This document shows positions 9,959-19,006 of a stretch of 64,000 nt of DNA, piece after piece. Source of the DNA: Nonomuraea guangzhouensis. GTDB taxonomy: Bacteria; Actinomycetota; Actinomycetes; Streptosporangiales; Streptosporangiaceae. A program made the position numbers and the translations under genes. Where the stretch lies: contig NZ_JAHKRM010000046.1 in the NCBI RefSeq assembly GCF_019396345.1, positions 28,903 to 92,902 on the forward strand, written 5' to 3'. Every line of letters begins with the position of its first letter. Positions within the stretch are counted from its first letter, which is position 1. The notes under the pieces were generated by a model. It was given only the letters and a program-made list of their open reading frames with translations, made no database searches and had not been told where the DNA came from.

Positions 9959-10871
9959 ATTCCGGCGGCGGGGGCGCCGACCACAGCGTGCTGATGACCT
10001 GCTGGAGGATCTCCGGGGTCGCGGCCGCGGGCTGCGCGTAGACGCTCAGCTGATTCAGCAGATGCCGGTACGGCCGTACGTCGGCGTCCTTGGTGAGGTA
10101 GTGGGCGTCGGCGGTCTGTTCCAGATAGACCACATCAGGCAGGTCCGCCTCGGCGAAGCGCAGGATCGTGAAGGGGTCCACGCCCTTACCTGGCCCGAAG
10201 GAGAGTATCTGGAGGGTGACGTGCGGGAGGGTGACCATCTCTTGGAGATGCTCGAGCTGGGCGCGCATCGTCGCGCTGTCACCGACCTGGCGGCGCAGCA
10301 CCGACTCATCCATGACCACCCATAACTTGCGTGGCTGAGGGGACAGCAGCAGCTGCTGGCGATGCATCCGCAAGGCGACCCGGCGCTCGATCAGCTCGGC
10401 GTGGCCTTCGCTGTTGTGCGCGACGACCGCCTGGGCGTAGTCCTTGGTCTGGAGCAGGGCCGGGACCTGCTGGACCTCGTAGGTGCGGATGACCGTCGCG
10501 TCCTGCTCCAGCCCGAGAAACGCCGCGAACTCGTCGGAGATCACGTCTCGGTAGTCCTGCCACCTGCCGGGGGCGTCGGCCTGCGCGGCCAGGGTGAGCA
10601 CGATCTGACGTTCGGCCTCGTCGACGTCGTACAGGCTGAGCAGATCGGCCACGTCGTCCAGGGGGAGATCGGTGCGCCCGCTCTCCAGGTGGCCGAGTGT
10701 GGAGGGCGAGCTTCCGATGGCGGCGGCCGCGTCCGCACGAGTGATGCCGCTCGACTCGCGCAGCCGGCGCAGGCGTACGCCGACCAGCATCCGCAGCGCC
10801 GTCGGTCCGGACTGGCGCAATGCCTCGCCAGGGATTCCGGTCGAGTCGCCTCTACCGCGAGCAGTCGGCAT
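9957..10871 (-). CDS. XRE-family regulator with DUF5753 C-terminus
   Basis: 304 residues. The N-terminal Cro/CI helix-turn-helix (about residues 28-85: RLRRLRESSGITRADAAAAIGSSPSTLGHLESGR) is followed by the DUF5753 region (LEQDATVIRTYEVQQVPALLQTKDYAQAVV ... DESVLRRQVG ... VYLE). Such proteins are very abundant in filamentous actinomycetes and usually pair with a small DUF397 gene, as in the Scr1/Scr2-type systems. No DUF397 partner is visible on either side, so this copy looks orphaned. Its stop overlaps the shared terminator. Confidence 0.87.
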   Translation of the reverse strand: MPTARGRGDSTGIPGEALRQSGPTALRMLVGVRLRRLRESSGITRADAAAAIGSSPSTLGHLESGRTDLPLDDVADLLSLYDVDEAERQIVLTLAAQADAPGRWQDYRDVISDEFAAFLGLEQDATVIRTYEVQQVPALLQTKDYAQAVVAHNSEGHAELIERRVALRMHRQQLLLSPQPRKLWVVMDESVLRRQVGDSATMRAQLEHLQEMVTLPHVTLQILSFGPGKGVDPFTILRFAEADLPDVVYLEQTADAHYLTKDADVRPYRHLLNQLSVYAQPAAATPEILQQVISTLWSAPPPPE

Positions 10872-11312
10872 TTATGCTCCCAATTCGGCCGCCCGCAGCT
10901 GCCGGGAAATCCGGCAGATCGTTCAACTGTCTCGGCAACTGCTGGAGGGGGTTCGTCGGTTTCCTCGATATCCGCACGAGGCTACCCACTGTGGATAACA
11001 CCCGCGAACGGGCTCAGCAAGCGGATCCGACCAGATGCGGACAATGATCCTCTCGCGGAGGCGTGCGCCGCAGTCCCCAGGTAAGGCGGTCCGGAACGTG
11101 GTCTGGGGTGGTGCCGGGAGTGTTTCGCCGGGTCGGCGACGCGAGAGTGAGCCACGGGTCTGTCTTGTACATGGCAGGAGGAGCAGTGGATCTACTACGT
11201 GCGGGGTCGCGGACGTCCGGGGATCGGGGGCGCGGGATGCTCGCGCGAGCCGGCCGGGGTGCGGCGGCGGTGGTGGCCGGGCTCGGTCTGTTATGCGGCT
11301 CCGGTGCCGCGC
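10872..11312. other. Gene-free stretch upstream of XRE gene
   Basis: About 440 bp with no ORF showing coherent protein-like composition; frames give Arg-rich shadow peptides. It should hold the XRE promoter on the minus strand. Toward 11.3 kb it grades into recognisable carboxylesterase sequence, so part of it may be decayed coding DNA. Confidence 0.5.
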
Positions 11313-11704
11313 TTCTTCGGCGAACGGGCCGCCAAGGTGCTGGCCCGTTACCCGCTGGACAAGTACGGCGGGCCCCGTGGGCGAGCAGCACGCCGGTCGT
11401 ACCGAGCTTCCCCACCGGCGCGTTCCATGCCTCCGAGCTGCAGTATCTCTTCGCGGCCGACTACTTCGCCGGTCGGAGCCTGTCACCGGACCAGTCGCGG
11501 TTGTCCGACACGATGATCGACTACTGGAGCCGCTTCGCCCATCACGGCGATCCCAACGGCCCCGCGACACCGCCCTGGCCCGCCGTACGCGCCGGGCAGG
11601 ACTTCGTCCAGCGGCTCGCCCCCGGTGTGTCCGGCATCCGTCCGGTGGATCTGTGCCGGGAGCATCAATGCCGCTTCTGGCAGTCCCCGGAGGGCGCATC
11701 ATGA
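11313..11704 (+). pseudogene. Type B carboxylesterase remnant (C-terminal, frameshifted)
   Basis: In one frame (11313-11375) the DNA encodes FFGERAAKVLARYPLDKYGGP, resembling the late-central part of type B carboxylesterases. About 15 bp later a second frame reads PSFPTGAFHASELQYLF, then LSDTMIDYWSRFAHHGDPNGP and a HQCRFW end, the classic C-terminus of the family. Between them the family normally has roughly 30-50 residues that are missing. The N-terminal half, including the catalytic serine, is absent. This is inferred as a gene broken by deletion and frameshift. It ends against the converging kinase gene. Confidence 0.7.
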
Positions 11705-12697
11705 GCCTTTGGTGGTCAGGAGCCTTGTATAGAGCTGGCGGGATGCCAAGGCCGATATATCGGGCAAGTGCCTGCTGGCGAGCCACGCCGCCGCGGCGGC
11801 TCCCTCCCCGGAGGTGCTGATCTTCGTGTCCGGCCATGTTCTCCCGAGTGACGTGCGTAATGCCCGGGAGAGCGGGTTGGGCGTGGTCAACAGGCTGCCG
11901 CCGAGCACGATGGGGCTGGTGGCGCCGGGCTGCCGGATCACGTTCACCGATGCCGTGAGGTGGTCGGCCGCCCGGCGGGTGATCAGCGTGGCCTCCTGGT
12001 CACCGCCGTCGGCGGCGGTCAGGACGAGGGGGGCGAGCCTGGCCAGTTCGGGTGGTGGTATGCGGTGTGCGGTCTCGATGATGGCGTTGGTCAATGTCCG
12101 GCCGCCGGCCAGCCGGTCGGCGTCCGGCACACCGAGGTCGCGGAGGACCTGCCGGTTCAGTTCGGACAGCGAGCCGTCGCGATCGAGGGTGATGAGCACC
12201 GCTCGTACGGCTTCCCGGCCGATCCAGAACCCTGAGCCGTGGTCGCCGAGCAGCCAGCCATGTCCGTCGGCGGCTCGCATGACGGTCCGGTCACGGATGG
12301 CTGCCGCGACCGCGCCGGTGCCGGAGACCACGACGGTCCCGTCGGCGGCGTCGGTGCCGGACACGTACGCGAGAGTGACGTCGCTGACCATGGCCGGTGT
12401 GCACAGCAGTCCAGCCTGCCGCCACCCGGTTTCCAGCGCTTGGACGATCTCAGGGGTACGCATGGCGACCTCGCCGCCCGCGAGCCCGAAGACAGCCGCC
12501 TTGATGTCGGCGGGGTCGACGCCGGCCGTCGCGGCACGCAGGGCGTCGCGGATGGCGGTGATGCCGGCGAGGCCGCGCGAGATCGGGTTGCCGCCGCCCG
12601 CTTGACCGGCACCGCGCACATGTCCCTCCACATCGGCCACGAGGGCACGGCTCGACGTCCCGCCGATGTCCATGCCGAGCACCAGAGTGACGGTCAT
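11699..12697 (-). CDS. BadF/BadG-type sugar kinase (N-acetylglucosamine kinase-like)
   Basis: 332 residues from the ATG at 12697, where MTVTLVLGMDIGGTSSRALV begins the ASKHA phosphate-1 motif; upstream in-frame sequence is Arg-rich shadow. Further motifs are VVVSGTGAVAAAI (phosphate-2), GDHGSGFWIGREAV and the adenosine loop PIVLGGSLL. Family members phosphorylate GlcNAc or glucosamine, and the exact substrate is uncertain. The start overlaps the upstream TetR gene by ATGA, so they form an operon with coupled translation, and the regulator may respond to the kinase substrate or product. Confidence 0.82.
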   Translation of the reverse strand: MTVTLVLGMDIGGTSSRALVADVEGHVRGAGQAGGGNPISRGLAGITAIRDALRAATAGVDPADIKAAVFGLAGGEVAMRTPEIVQALETGWRQAGLLCTPAMVSDVTLAYVSGTDAADGTVVVSGTGAVAAAIRDRTVMRAADGHGWLLGDHGSGFWIGREAVRAVLITLDRDGSLSELNRQVLRDLGVPDADRLAGGRTLTNAIIETAHRIPPPELARLAPLVLTAADGGDQEATLITRRAADHLTASVNVIRQPGATSPIVLGGSLLTTPNPLSRALRTSLGRTWPDTKISTSGEGAAAAAWLASRHLPDISALASRQLYTRLLTTKGS

Positions 12698-13341
12698 GTG
12701 GTGGTTCCGGTCTGGCGATAGGCGGCGAGGAAGACCCGGACGGCGGCGTCGGCGTAGTGATCGAGCTCGGCGGGGGGAAACCGGATGTCGTCGCCGCAGA
12801 ACATCACCTTGTTGACCGGGATCGAGGTGACGAGCCAGGTGAAGTGGTTGGCCGCGAGCAGGGGGTCGTCGATCCGCAGCAGGCCTCGGCCGGTGAGTTG
12901 CTCGAAGCATGACGCCAGTGCGGCGTGCACGCTCACGGGGCCCGCCTCGAAGTAGGCGTGGCCGAGTTTCGGGAAGCGGCCGGCTTCGGCGATGACGAGG
13001 CGGCGTACGCGCAGGTGTGACGGTTGCGTGAGAGCGTGGACGAACTGGCGCGCGACCGCCCGCAGGGTGGTCTCGACGTCATCCGTGGCCGCCAACTCGC
13101 CCATGGCGTTCTGGAAGATCTGCCCGATGCCGACGAGCCGTTCGAGCACGATCTGCTCGAACAGGTTCTCCTTGCGCCCGAAGTGCTTGTAGATCGTCTG
13201 CTTCGACGCCCCCGCCGCGGAAGCGATCTCGTCGGTCTTGGCGCCGACATAGCCGTCACGGAGGAACACCTCGAGCGCCGCGTCCATGATCCGTCGCCGG
13301 GCCTGCTCGGCGACGCCCTCTCCTCGTTCGACTTCCGGCAC
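12694..13341 (-). CDS. TetR-family transcriptional regulator
   Basis: 215 residues from GTG 13341, with GGGAGG just upstream. The N-terminal helix-turn-helix reads GAKTDEIASAAGASKQTIYKHFGRKENLF. The C-terminal region is typical of AcrR-like regulators with an all-alpha ligand pocket. It is co-transcribed with the overlapping sugar kinase gene and divergent from an alpha/beta hydrolase gene. The intergenic region contains two palindromes, so autoregulation and control of the hydrolase are likely. Ligand unknown. Confidence 0.88.
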   Translation of the reverse strand: MPEVERGEGVAEQARRRIMDAALEVFLRDGYVGAKTDEIASAAGASKQTIYKHFGRKENLFEQIVLERLVGIGQIFQNAMGELAATDDVETTLRAVARQFVHALTQPSHLRVRRLVIAEAGRFPKLGHAYFEAGPVSVHAALASCFEQLTGRGLLRIDDPLLAANHFTWLVTSIPVNKVMFCGDDIRFPPAELDHYADAAVRVFLAAYRQTGTTT

Positions 13342-13359
13342 TTCTGGTCCTCCCGCCGG

Positions 13360-13421
13360 TTGACATTCTCATTTTAGGTACCGTACCGTACGGTTCACCC
13401 ATGTACCGTACTGTACAGTAC
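13360..13421. promoter_or_regulatory. Divergent promoter with TetR operator palindromes
   Basis: ACCGTACGGT (13385-13394) and GTACTGTACAGTAC (13408-13421) are perfect palindromes built on repeated GTAC steps. TTGACA (13360-13365) with TACCGT (13384-13389) forms a possible promoter toward the hydrolase, so the first palindrome would overlap the -10 region. Location between a tetR gene and its divergent neighbour supports operator function. Confidence 0.7.
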
Positions 13422-13439
13422 ACTTCGGAAGGATGAGAG

Positions 13440-14243
13440 ATGGGCACTGTCCAGTCCAAGGACGGCACCACGATCGCTTTCGACGCCTGGGGCGACGGCC
13501 AGCCGCTGATCATGATCGACGGGGCCACCGCCCACCGCGCCGTCAACCCGATCAACGCCGAGGTCGGGCAACTGCTGCGCGAAGAGTTCCAGGTCTACGC
13601 CTACGATCGCCGTGGCCGCGGTGAGAGCACCGATACCCTGCCGTACGCGTTAGAGCGTGAGATCGAGGATCTCGCCGCCCTGATCGACGACGCGGGTGGG
13701 TCGGCCGTCGTGTTCGGCTGGTCCTCGGGAGCCGTGCTGGCCCTGCACGCCGCGGCCGCCGGTTTGCCGATCACCCGGCTGGCGTTGTTCGAACCACCGT
13801 TCGTCGTCGACGACGGCCGCCCGCCGCTGCCCGCCGACTACGTGCAGCGGCTCGATGCCGACGTCGCCGACGGTCGCCCGGGTGACGCGGTGGAGCTGTT
13901 CATGACCGCGGCGGCCGGTGTCCCCGCCGACGCGGTCGCCGGTATGCGGCAGGCGCCGTTCTGGCCCGCCGTGGAAGCGGTCGCGCACACCATCGCCTAC
14001 GACGGGCGGATCATGGGCAGCACCATGTCGGGCGCGCCTCTGCCCGCCGATCGCTGGGCCGCGATCACCATGCCCGTCCTGGTCATGCACGGCACCGGCA
14101 CCATGCCATGGCTGATCACCGCGGCCCAGGCACTGGCCGACCTCCTGCCCACCGCGACACTGCGCGCCGTACCAGGCGAGAACCACGGCACCACAGCCGA
14201 CGTGCTCGCCCCCGCACTACGGCAATTCGCCGAAGGCCACTAG
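13440..14243 (+). CDS. Alpha/beta hydrolase
   Basis: 267 residues. The nucleophile elbow is GWSSGA (Ser about 97), the oxyanion region lies around the N-terminal IDGATAHRA, and the catalytic His is in PGENHGTTA near the C-terminus. The usual acid in the strand-7 HGxxD position reads HGTGTMPW, so the aspartate is displaced or missing. The gene is preceded by GGAAGG and TetR operators. It contains a rare TTA leucine codon at 13650-13652. Substrate unknown. Confidence 0.85.
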   Translation: MGTVQSKDGTTIAFDAWGDGQPLIMIDGATAHRAVNPINAEVGQLLREEFQVYAYDRRGRGESTDTLPYALEREIEDLAALIDDAGGSAVVFGWSSGAVLALHAAAAGLPITRLALFEPPFVVDDGRPPLPADYVQRLDADVADGRPGDAVELFMTAAAGVPADAVAGMRQAPFWPAVEAVAHTIAYDGRIMGSTMSGAPLPADRWAAITMPVLVMHGTGTMPWLITAAQALADLLPTATLRAVPGENHGTTADVLAPALRQFAEGH

Positions 14244-14343
14244 ACACCCGCAAGCGGCGCGGCGACTTCGGCTCTCCACTCGTCTGCCCGTCGTCAACGT
14301 CCTGGGCCCGGCGACGCTGGTTGAGCGAGCAACGCCGTATCCC

Positions 14344-14373
14344 GGGCCGGGCACGAAGCCCTGCGCCCGGCCC
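14344..14373 (+). terminator. Candidate terminator after the hydrolase
   Basis: GGGCCGGGC (14344-14352) and GCCCGGCCC (14365-14373) form a 9-bp GC stem with a 12-nt loop, 100 bp after the hydrolase stop and before the ATP-grasp gene. No U-tract. Confidence 0.5.
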
Positions 14374-14437
14374 CGTGGAGGCAGCCCTGTAACAAACGAA
14401 GCGGTTGCGCGAAACATACTGTCCTTAATCTCCGGAC

Positions 14438-15955
14438 ATGGCGGACATATTCGACGCTTACTCCCTCGGGTCCGAATCATGGGATGAGATGTTCGAGCGG
14501 CCGGGCATCCCACGGCCGCAGTATCAGGCGCTTTTCGCCGCCCTCCAACCGCTCGGCGTGGACGAGCTGAGATCCAGAGCCGACCAGCTCGCCAGGATGT
14601 TCACCAATCGTGGCGTGACCTTCGACTATGCGGGCGAGGAACGGCCGTTCCCGCTCGACCTGATCCCGCGGGTGATCGACGCGGCCGAATGGGATCTCGT
14701 GGCGCGTGGTGTCCGGCAACGGATCTGCGCGCTCGAGGCGTTCCTGGAGGATGTGTACGGCCCACGCCAGGTCTTCCGCGACGGCGTGATGCCCTGGCAA
14801 CTGCTGCACTCCAGCCCCCACTACCACCGGGTCGCACACGGCTGGCGACCGCCCAACGGGGTACGCGTGCACGTCGGCGGCATCGACCTCATCCGCGACG
14901 AGCAGGGTGCCTTGCGCGTGCTCGAAGACAACGTCCGTACCCCCAGCGGGGTCAGCTACGTGCTGGAGAACCGCCTGGCCATGGCCCGGACGTTACCGTC
15001 GCTGTTCGCCGAGCAGTTCGTCCGCCCGGTCGAGGAATACCCGGCCAGGCTGCTGGCCGCGTTGCGCAAGGCGGCACCCGCCGGGGTCACCGACCCGACC
15101 GTCGTCGTGCTCACGCCCGGCGTCTACAACGCCGCCTACTTCGAGCACGCGTTGCTCGCCCGCCTTATGGGGGTGGAGCTGGTCGAGGGGCGCGATCTCA
15201 TCTGTGAGGGCAACCGCATCTCGATGATCACCACGTACGGCAGGCGGCCCGTCCACGTGATCTACCGGCGGATCGACGACGACTACCTCGACCCCCTGCA
15301 CTTCCGTGGCGACTCGGTGCTGGGCTGCCCCGGCCTGGTCAACGCCGCCCGCGCCGGCAACGTCACGATCTCCAACGGCGTCGGCAACGGGGTCGCCGAC
15401 GACAAGCTCGTCTACACCTACGTGCCCGAGCTGATCGGCTACTACCTCGGTGAGGAGCCCCTCCTGCGCAACGTGGAAACCTACCGGCTGGACGATCCCG
15501 ACATGCGTGACTGGGCGCTGGAGTCGGCGGCCGAGCTCGTTCTCAAACCGGTGGACGGTGCGGGCGGCAAGGGGATCGTGATCGGTCCGGTGGCCACCGC
15601 GGGCCAGCTCGCCTCCGTACGACAGGCCGTACGGGACCATCCGCGAGGCTGGATCGCCCAGCGGCCGGTGATGCTGTCCACCTCGCCCACCTGGATCGGC
15701 GAGCGGCCGGTGCCGCGCCATATCGACCTGCGGCCCTTCGCGGTCAACGACGGCGACGACGTGTGGCTGCTGCCCGGCGGCTTGACCCGCGTCGCGCTGC
15801 CGGAGGGCGAACTGGTGGTCAACTCCAGCCGAGGCGGCGGCTCCAAGGACACGTGGGTGCTCGGCAACGCGCACGCTCCGATGGCCTCGGTCACCGCTCC
15901 GCCTGTCGCCCAGTGGAGCCCGAGCAGGGTCGCGGCGGGGGCCGAGGAACAATGA
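14438..15955 (+). CDS. Circularly permuted ATP-grasp protein (DUF404/407 type)
   Basis: 505 residues. It matches the circularly permuted type 2 ATP-grasp family: WDEMFERPGIPRPQYQ near the start, LHSSPHYHR, GIDLIRDEQGALRVLEDNVRTPSG in the middle and VLKPVDGAGGKGIVIGP plus RHIDLRPFAV toward the end. The family is thought to ligate amino acids or peptides, and recurs beside alpha-E and transglutaminase genes, exactly as here. No strong Shine-Dalgarno precedes the ATG. A TTA codon lies at 14993-14995. Substrate not established. Confidence 0.9.
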   Translation: MADIFDAYSLGSESWDEMFERPGIPRPQYQALFAALQPLGVDELRSRADQLARMFTNRGVTFDYAGEERPFPLDLIPRVIDAAEWDLVARGVRQRICALEAFLEDVYGPRQVFRDGVMPWQLLHSSPHYHRVAHGWRPPNGVRVHVGGIDLIRDEQGALRVLEDNVRTPSGVSYVLENRLAMARTLPSLFAEQFVRPVEEYPARLLAALRKAAPAGVTDPTVVVLTPGVYNAAYFEHALLARLMGVELVEGRDLICEGNRISMITTYGRRPVHVIYRRIDDDYLDPLHFRGDSVLGCPGLVNAARAGNVTISNGVGNGVADDKLVYTYVPELIGYYLGEEPLLRNVETYRLDDPDMRDWALESAAELVLKPVDGAGGKGIVIGPVATAGQLASVRQAVRDHPRGWIAQRPVMLSTSPTWIGERPVPRHIDLRPFAVNDGDDVWLLPGGLTRVALPEGELVVNSSRGGGSKDTWVLGNAHAPMASVTAPPVAQWSPSRVAAGAEEQ

Positions 15956-15980
15956 CCCGCCCGTACGAGGAGGACCCGCG

Positions 15981-16871
15981 ATGACTCGCCCGCTGCTCAG
16001 CCGCATCGCTGAGACCCTGTACTGGATCGGCCGCTACATCGAACGCGCCGACGACACCGCCCGGCTCCTCGATGTGTCCGCGCACCGCATGCTGGACGAG
16101 CCCGAGACATGTCGCTCCATCTGCGCCACTCTCGGCATCCTGCAGCCTGAGCCGTTGAGCGCCACCATGATGATCCGTCGGCTCGCCTATGACCTGGACG
16201 AACCCGCCTCGATCGCCGCGTCGGTCAGATCGGCAAGGGACAGCGCCCGTGGCGTGCGAGAGGTGATCTCCAGCGAGGCGTGGGAATGTCTCAACGTCAC
16301 CTGGCACCAGCTCCGGCGTCTCCCGACGGTCGCACCGCACGGCTACTTGGCATTCGTCCGCGAGCGGGCCGCGCTGTTCTTCGGGCTGGCCGACGCGACG
16401 ATGAGCAGGGACGACTGCTGGCGGTTCATCGTGCTGGGCCGGAGTCTGGAGCGGGTGGACATGACGACCAGACTGCTGGCCGTACACCTGCCCGGAGACA
16501 GGCGGCTACTGCTACAGGCCAGCGGCGCCGATGAGTCCTTCACCCGCACGCACGGCGCCCACGCCGACCACGCCCTCGAATTCCTGCTGCTGGACAACCT
16601 GTTCCCGCGCTCGATCCTCTACTCGCTGCTGACGGCGGAGAAATGCCTGCAGGCTCTGACGCCCGCCAGGGTCAGAGCCGGAGTCGCCGATCCCGCGCTG
16701 GCCGCGATCGGCCGGGTCCGCACCGGCCTGCAGTACACGGATCTCGCCCAGTTGCAGGACCGGGTGCCCGAGCTGCTCGTCTCCCTGCAGGAGGCGTGCG
16801 CGTCCGCTGGTGAGGCGATCGGCGAGCGGTTCTTCCAGCAGAGGGAGGAGCTGGCATGGGTTGGCGCCTGA
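15981..16871 (+). CDS. Alpha-E domain protein (DUF403)
   Basis: 296 residues, all-helical, opening LLSRIAETLYWIGRYIERADDTARLLDV, the hallmark of the alpha-E family. The acidic and histidine-rich helices (DDCWRFIVLGRSLERVDMTTRLL; FLLLDNLFPRSILYSL) are typical. Function is unknown; the family is a constant partner of the circularly permuted ATP-grasp protein and a transglutaminase-like protease. It starts 25 nt after the ATP-grasp stop with GAGGAGGACC upstream, and its end overlaps the next gene. Confidence 0.9.
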   Translation: MTRPLLSRIAETLYWIGRYIERADDTARLLDVSAHRMLDEPETCRSICATLGILQPEPLSATMMIRRLAYDLDEPASIAASVRSARDSARGVREVISSEAWECLNVTWHQLRRLPTVAPHGYLAFVRERAALFFGLADATMSRDDCWRFIVLGRSLERVDMTTRLLAVHLPGDRRLLLQASGADESFTRTHGAHADHALEFLLLDNLFPRSILYSLLTAEKCLQALTPARVRAGVADPALAAIGRVRTGLQYTDLAQLQDRVPELLVSLQEACASAGEAIGERFFQQREELAWVGA

Positions 16872-17668
16872 TGATCCGCCACCTGACGCGGATGGAGTAC
16901 GCCGACGAGGCGCGGTCCTCCTTCAACGAGGTGCGGATGACGCCGGCGACCGGGGTGCTGTCGAGTCGTATCGTCGTGCAGCCCGCCGCCCACATCTACA
17001 CCTACCAGGACTACTGGGGCACGACGGTGAGCGCCTTCGACGTGTCCCATCCGCACCGTTCGCTGTCGGTCGAGGCGGTCAGCCGGGTGGAGACGACCGG
17101 GCCTCGCAGGCCCCGGTCCGTTGCCGGGACGCCCGACCCGTCCATGAGCGAGTTGCTCAGGAGTACCCCCGCGACCTCCGTCAGCGACGAGCTGGCAGAG
17201 CTCGCCACGGTACAGGCGAGCGGGCGCGACCCGCATGAGTGCGCTGAGGCGATCTGCGCGGTGGTCGCCGCCCGCGTGGTCTACATGCCAGGCTCGACCG
17301 GTGTGCGGACCTCCGGGCAGGAGGCGTGGGACCAGGGCAAGGGCGTCTGCCAGGACATGGCCCACCTGACCGTTGGCATGCTCCGCGCCGCCGGCCTGCC
17401 CGCCCGCTATGTCTCCGGCTATCTCCATCCCAAGCCCGACGTCGAGATCGGCGAGCCGGTGGAGGGGCAGAGCCACGCCTGGGTGGAGTACTGGGCGGGG
17501 GAGTGGTTTCCTCTCGACCCCACGAACGGCTCCCCGGTCGGCGAGGCCCACGTCGTGGTGGCCCGCGGCCGCGACTACTCCGACGTCCCTCCCCTGAAGG
17601 GCGTCTATCAGGGCCCGCGGGAAAGCCGTCAGGAAATCAGGGTGACCGTCACTCGCCTGAGGGGATAG
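16856..17668 (+). CDS. Transglutaminase-like cysteine protease
   Basis: 270 residues. The N-terminal beta region (MIRHLTRMEYADEARSSFNEVRMTP) is the Bact_transglu_N domain. The catalytic core has Cys in GKGVCQDMAHL, His in QSHAWVEYW and Asp in PLDPTNGSP, the full triad. The ATG at 16856 overlaps the alpha-E gene by 16 nt; the ATG at 16871 (TGATG overlap) is an equally good start. With the two preceding genes it forms the conserved ATP-grasp/alpha-E/transglutaminase set, proposed in the literature to make and cleave peptide bonds. Confidence 0.9.
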   Translation: MGWRLMIRHLTRMEYADEARSSFNEVRMTPATGVLSSRIVVQPAAHIYTYQDYWGTTVSAFDVSHPHRSLSVEAVSRVETTGPRRPRSVAGTPDPSMSELLRSTPATSVSDELAELATVQASGRDPHECAEAICAVVAARVVYMPGSTGVRTSGQEAWDQGKGVCQDMAHLTVGMLRAAGLPARYVSGYLHPKPDVEIGEPVEGQSHAWVEYWAGEWFPLDPTNGSPVGEAHVVVARGRDYSDVPPLKGVYQGPRESRQEIRVTVTRLRG

Positions 17669-17675
17669 TCGGAAC

Positions 17676-18101
17676 ATGCTGGAAGTAGCGCTGGAAGAGG
17701 CAAGGAAAGGATTCGCCGAAGGCGGCGTCCCGGTGGGAGCGGCGTTGTTCGCGGCGGACGGCACACTGCTGGGCCGTGGACGCAACCGCAGGGTCCAGGA
17801 CGGCGACCCGTCGGTGCACGGGGAGACCGCCGCGTTCCGCGACGCCGGACGGCAGCCCACCTACCGGGGCACGACCATGGTGACCACACTGTCGCCCTGC
17901 TGGTACTGCAGCGGGCTGATCCGCCAGTTCGGCATCTCGCATCTCGTCGTGGGGGAGTGCCGGACCTTCATGGGCCAGCACGAGTGGCTCGCCCGCCACG
18001 GCGTGGACGTGGTGGTGCTCGACTCCCAGGAATGCGTCGACCTCATGACCGCCTTCATCGCCGCCAACCCCACGCTGTGGAATGAGGACATCGGCAAATG
18101 A
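17676..18101 (+). CDS. Cytosine deaminase, yeast FCY1-like
   Basis: 141 residues of the CDA fold. The zinc ligands are in VHGETAAF (His and catalytic Glu) and LSPCWYCSG (two Cys). The whole chain resembles fungal cytosine deaminase: GGVPVGAALF, LGRGRNRRVQDG, VVGECRTFMG, and the C-terminal LWNEDIGK, which matches the WFEDIGE end of the yeast enzyme. It is not the TIM-barrel bacterial CodA. It should convert cytosine to uracil. It lies 7 nt after the transglutaminase gene and overlaps the next gene by 4 nt. Confidence 0.87.
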   Translation: MLEVALEEARKGFAEGGVPVGAALFAADGTLLGRGRNRRVQDGDPSVHGETAAFRDAGRQPTYRGTTMVTTLSPCWYCSGLIRQFGISHLVVGECRTFMGQHEWLARHGVDVVVLDSQECVDLMTAFIAANPTLWNEDIGK

Positions 18102-19006
18102 TCCCCGTCATCGACCTTCAAGGCGAGTCCGTGCCGGAGCGGGTGGACGCCGCCCTGCGCGAGTTCGGATTCCTGCTGATCACCGGCCACGGCGTCCCCG
18201 CCGAACTCCGCTCCGACGTGCGGCGGGCGGCCAAGCGCTTCTTCGCCCTGCCGGGAGAGGCCAAGGAGCGGTACGCGGCCACCGTGGGAGAGCGGGGCTG
18301 GCTGCCACCAGGCGTGGAGGCCAACGGTTACGCCGAAGGCACGCCCACGCCACCCGATCTGAAGGAGACCTTCGCCGTCGGAGCCGACCAGCCGATCGGC
18401 CATCCACGCATCGACCGCGAATGGTTCCTCCAGAACGTGTGGCCCCCCGAGGTGCCGGAGCTGGAGTCGCTGGTCACCGCGTACCTGACCCAGATGCGCG
18501 CGCTCGCCGACCGGCTGCTGCTGATCTGCGCGCGGGCCCTGGGCATCGAGGAGGACTTCTTCACCTCAAGGGCCGACCACCCGACCTTCACCATGAACAT
18601 CAACCGATACCCGCCGCTGTCGCAGGTCGGGCCGCCCGAGCCGGGCCAGTTCAGGATCGGCCCGCACACCGACTTCGGCACCGTCACGATCCTGGACCGC
18701 CAGCTCGGCGTCGGCGGCCTCCAGGTCTTCACCCTCGACGGCGAGTGGATCGACGCGCCCTACGTGCCGGACGCCCTCACGATCAACATCGGTGACCTGC
18801 TGGCCCGCTGGACCGGCGAGCGCTGGCGCTCGACCCGCCACCGCGTCCTGCCGCCCGACCCGTCGGCCCCCGATGAGGAGCTGGTGTCGCTCATCTACTT
18901 CTACGAGTGCAATCCCCTCACCGAGGTGGTGCCGCTCATCGGTGACGCCGAGCCCGTCGTCGCATCCGACTACCTCATGGAGAAGCTGAGGGCGATCACC
19001 CTATGA
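18098..19006 (+). CDS. 2OG-Fe(II) oxygenase, isopenicillin N synthase-like
   Basis: 302 residues. It has a DIOX_N domain (PVIDLQGE...GFLLITGHGV) and a double-stranded beta-helix with the iron ligands in GPHTDFGTVT and STRHRVL. The position of the 2-oxoglutarate-binding Arg of the usual RxS motif reads LVSLIYFYE, with no Arg two before the Ser. The gene overlaps both the cytosine deaminase and the permease gene by 4 nt. Known pyrimidine oxygenases such as thymine 7-hydroxylase belong to this superfamily, so a base or nucleoside substrate is inferred from context only. Confidence 0.85.
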   Translation: MIPVIDLQGESVPERVDAALREFGFLLITGHGVPAELRSDVRRAAKRFFALPGEAKERYAATVGERGWLPPGVEANGYAEGTPTPPDLKETFAVGADQPIGHPRIDREWFLQNVWPPEVPELESLVTAYLTQMRALADRLLLICARALGIEEDFFTSRADHPTFTMNINRYPPLSQVGPPEPGQFRIGPHTDFGTVTILDRQLGVGGLQVFTLDGEWIDAPYVPDALTINIGDLLARWTGERWRSTRHRVLPPDPSAPDEELVSLIYFYECNPLTEVVPLIGDAEPVVASDYLMEKLRAITL

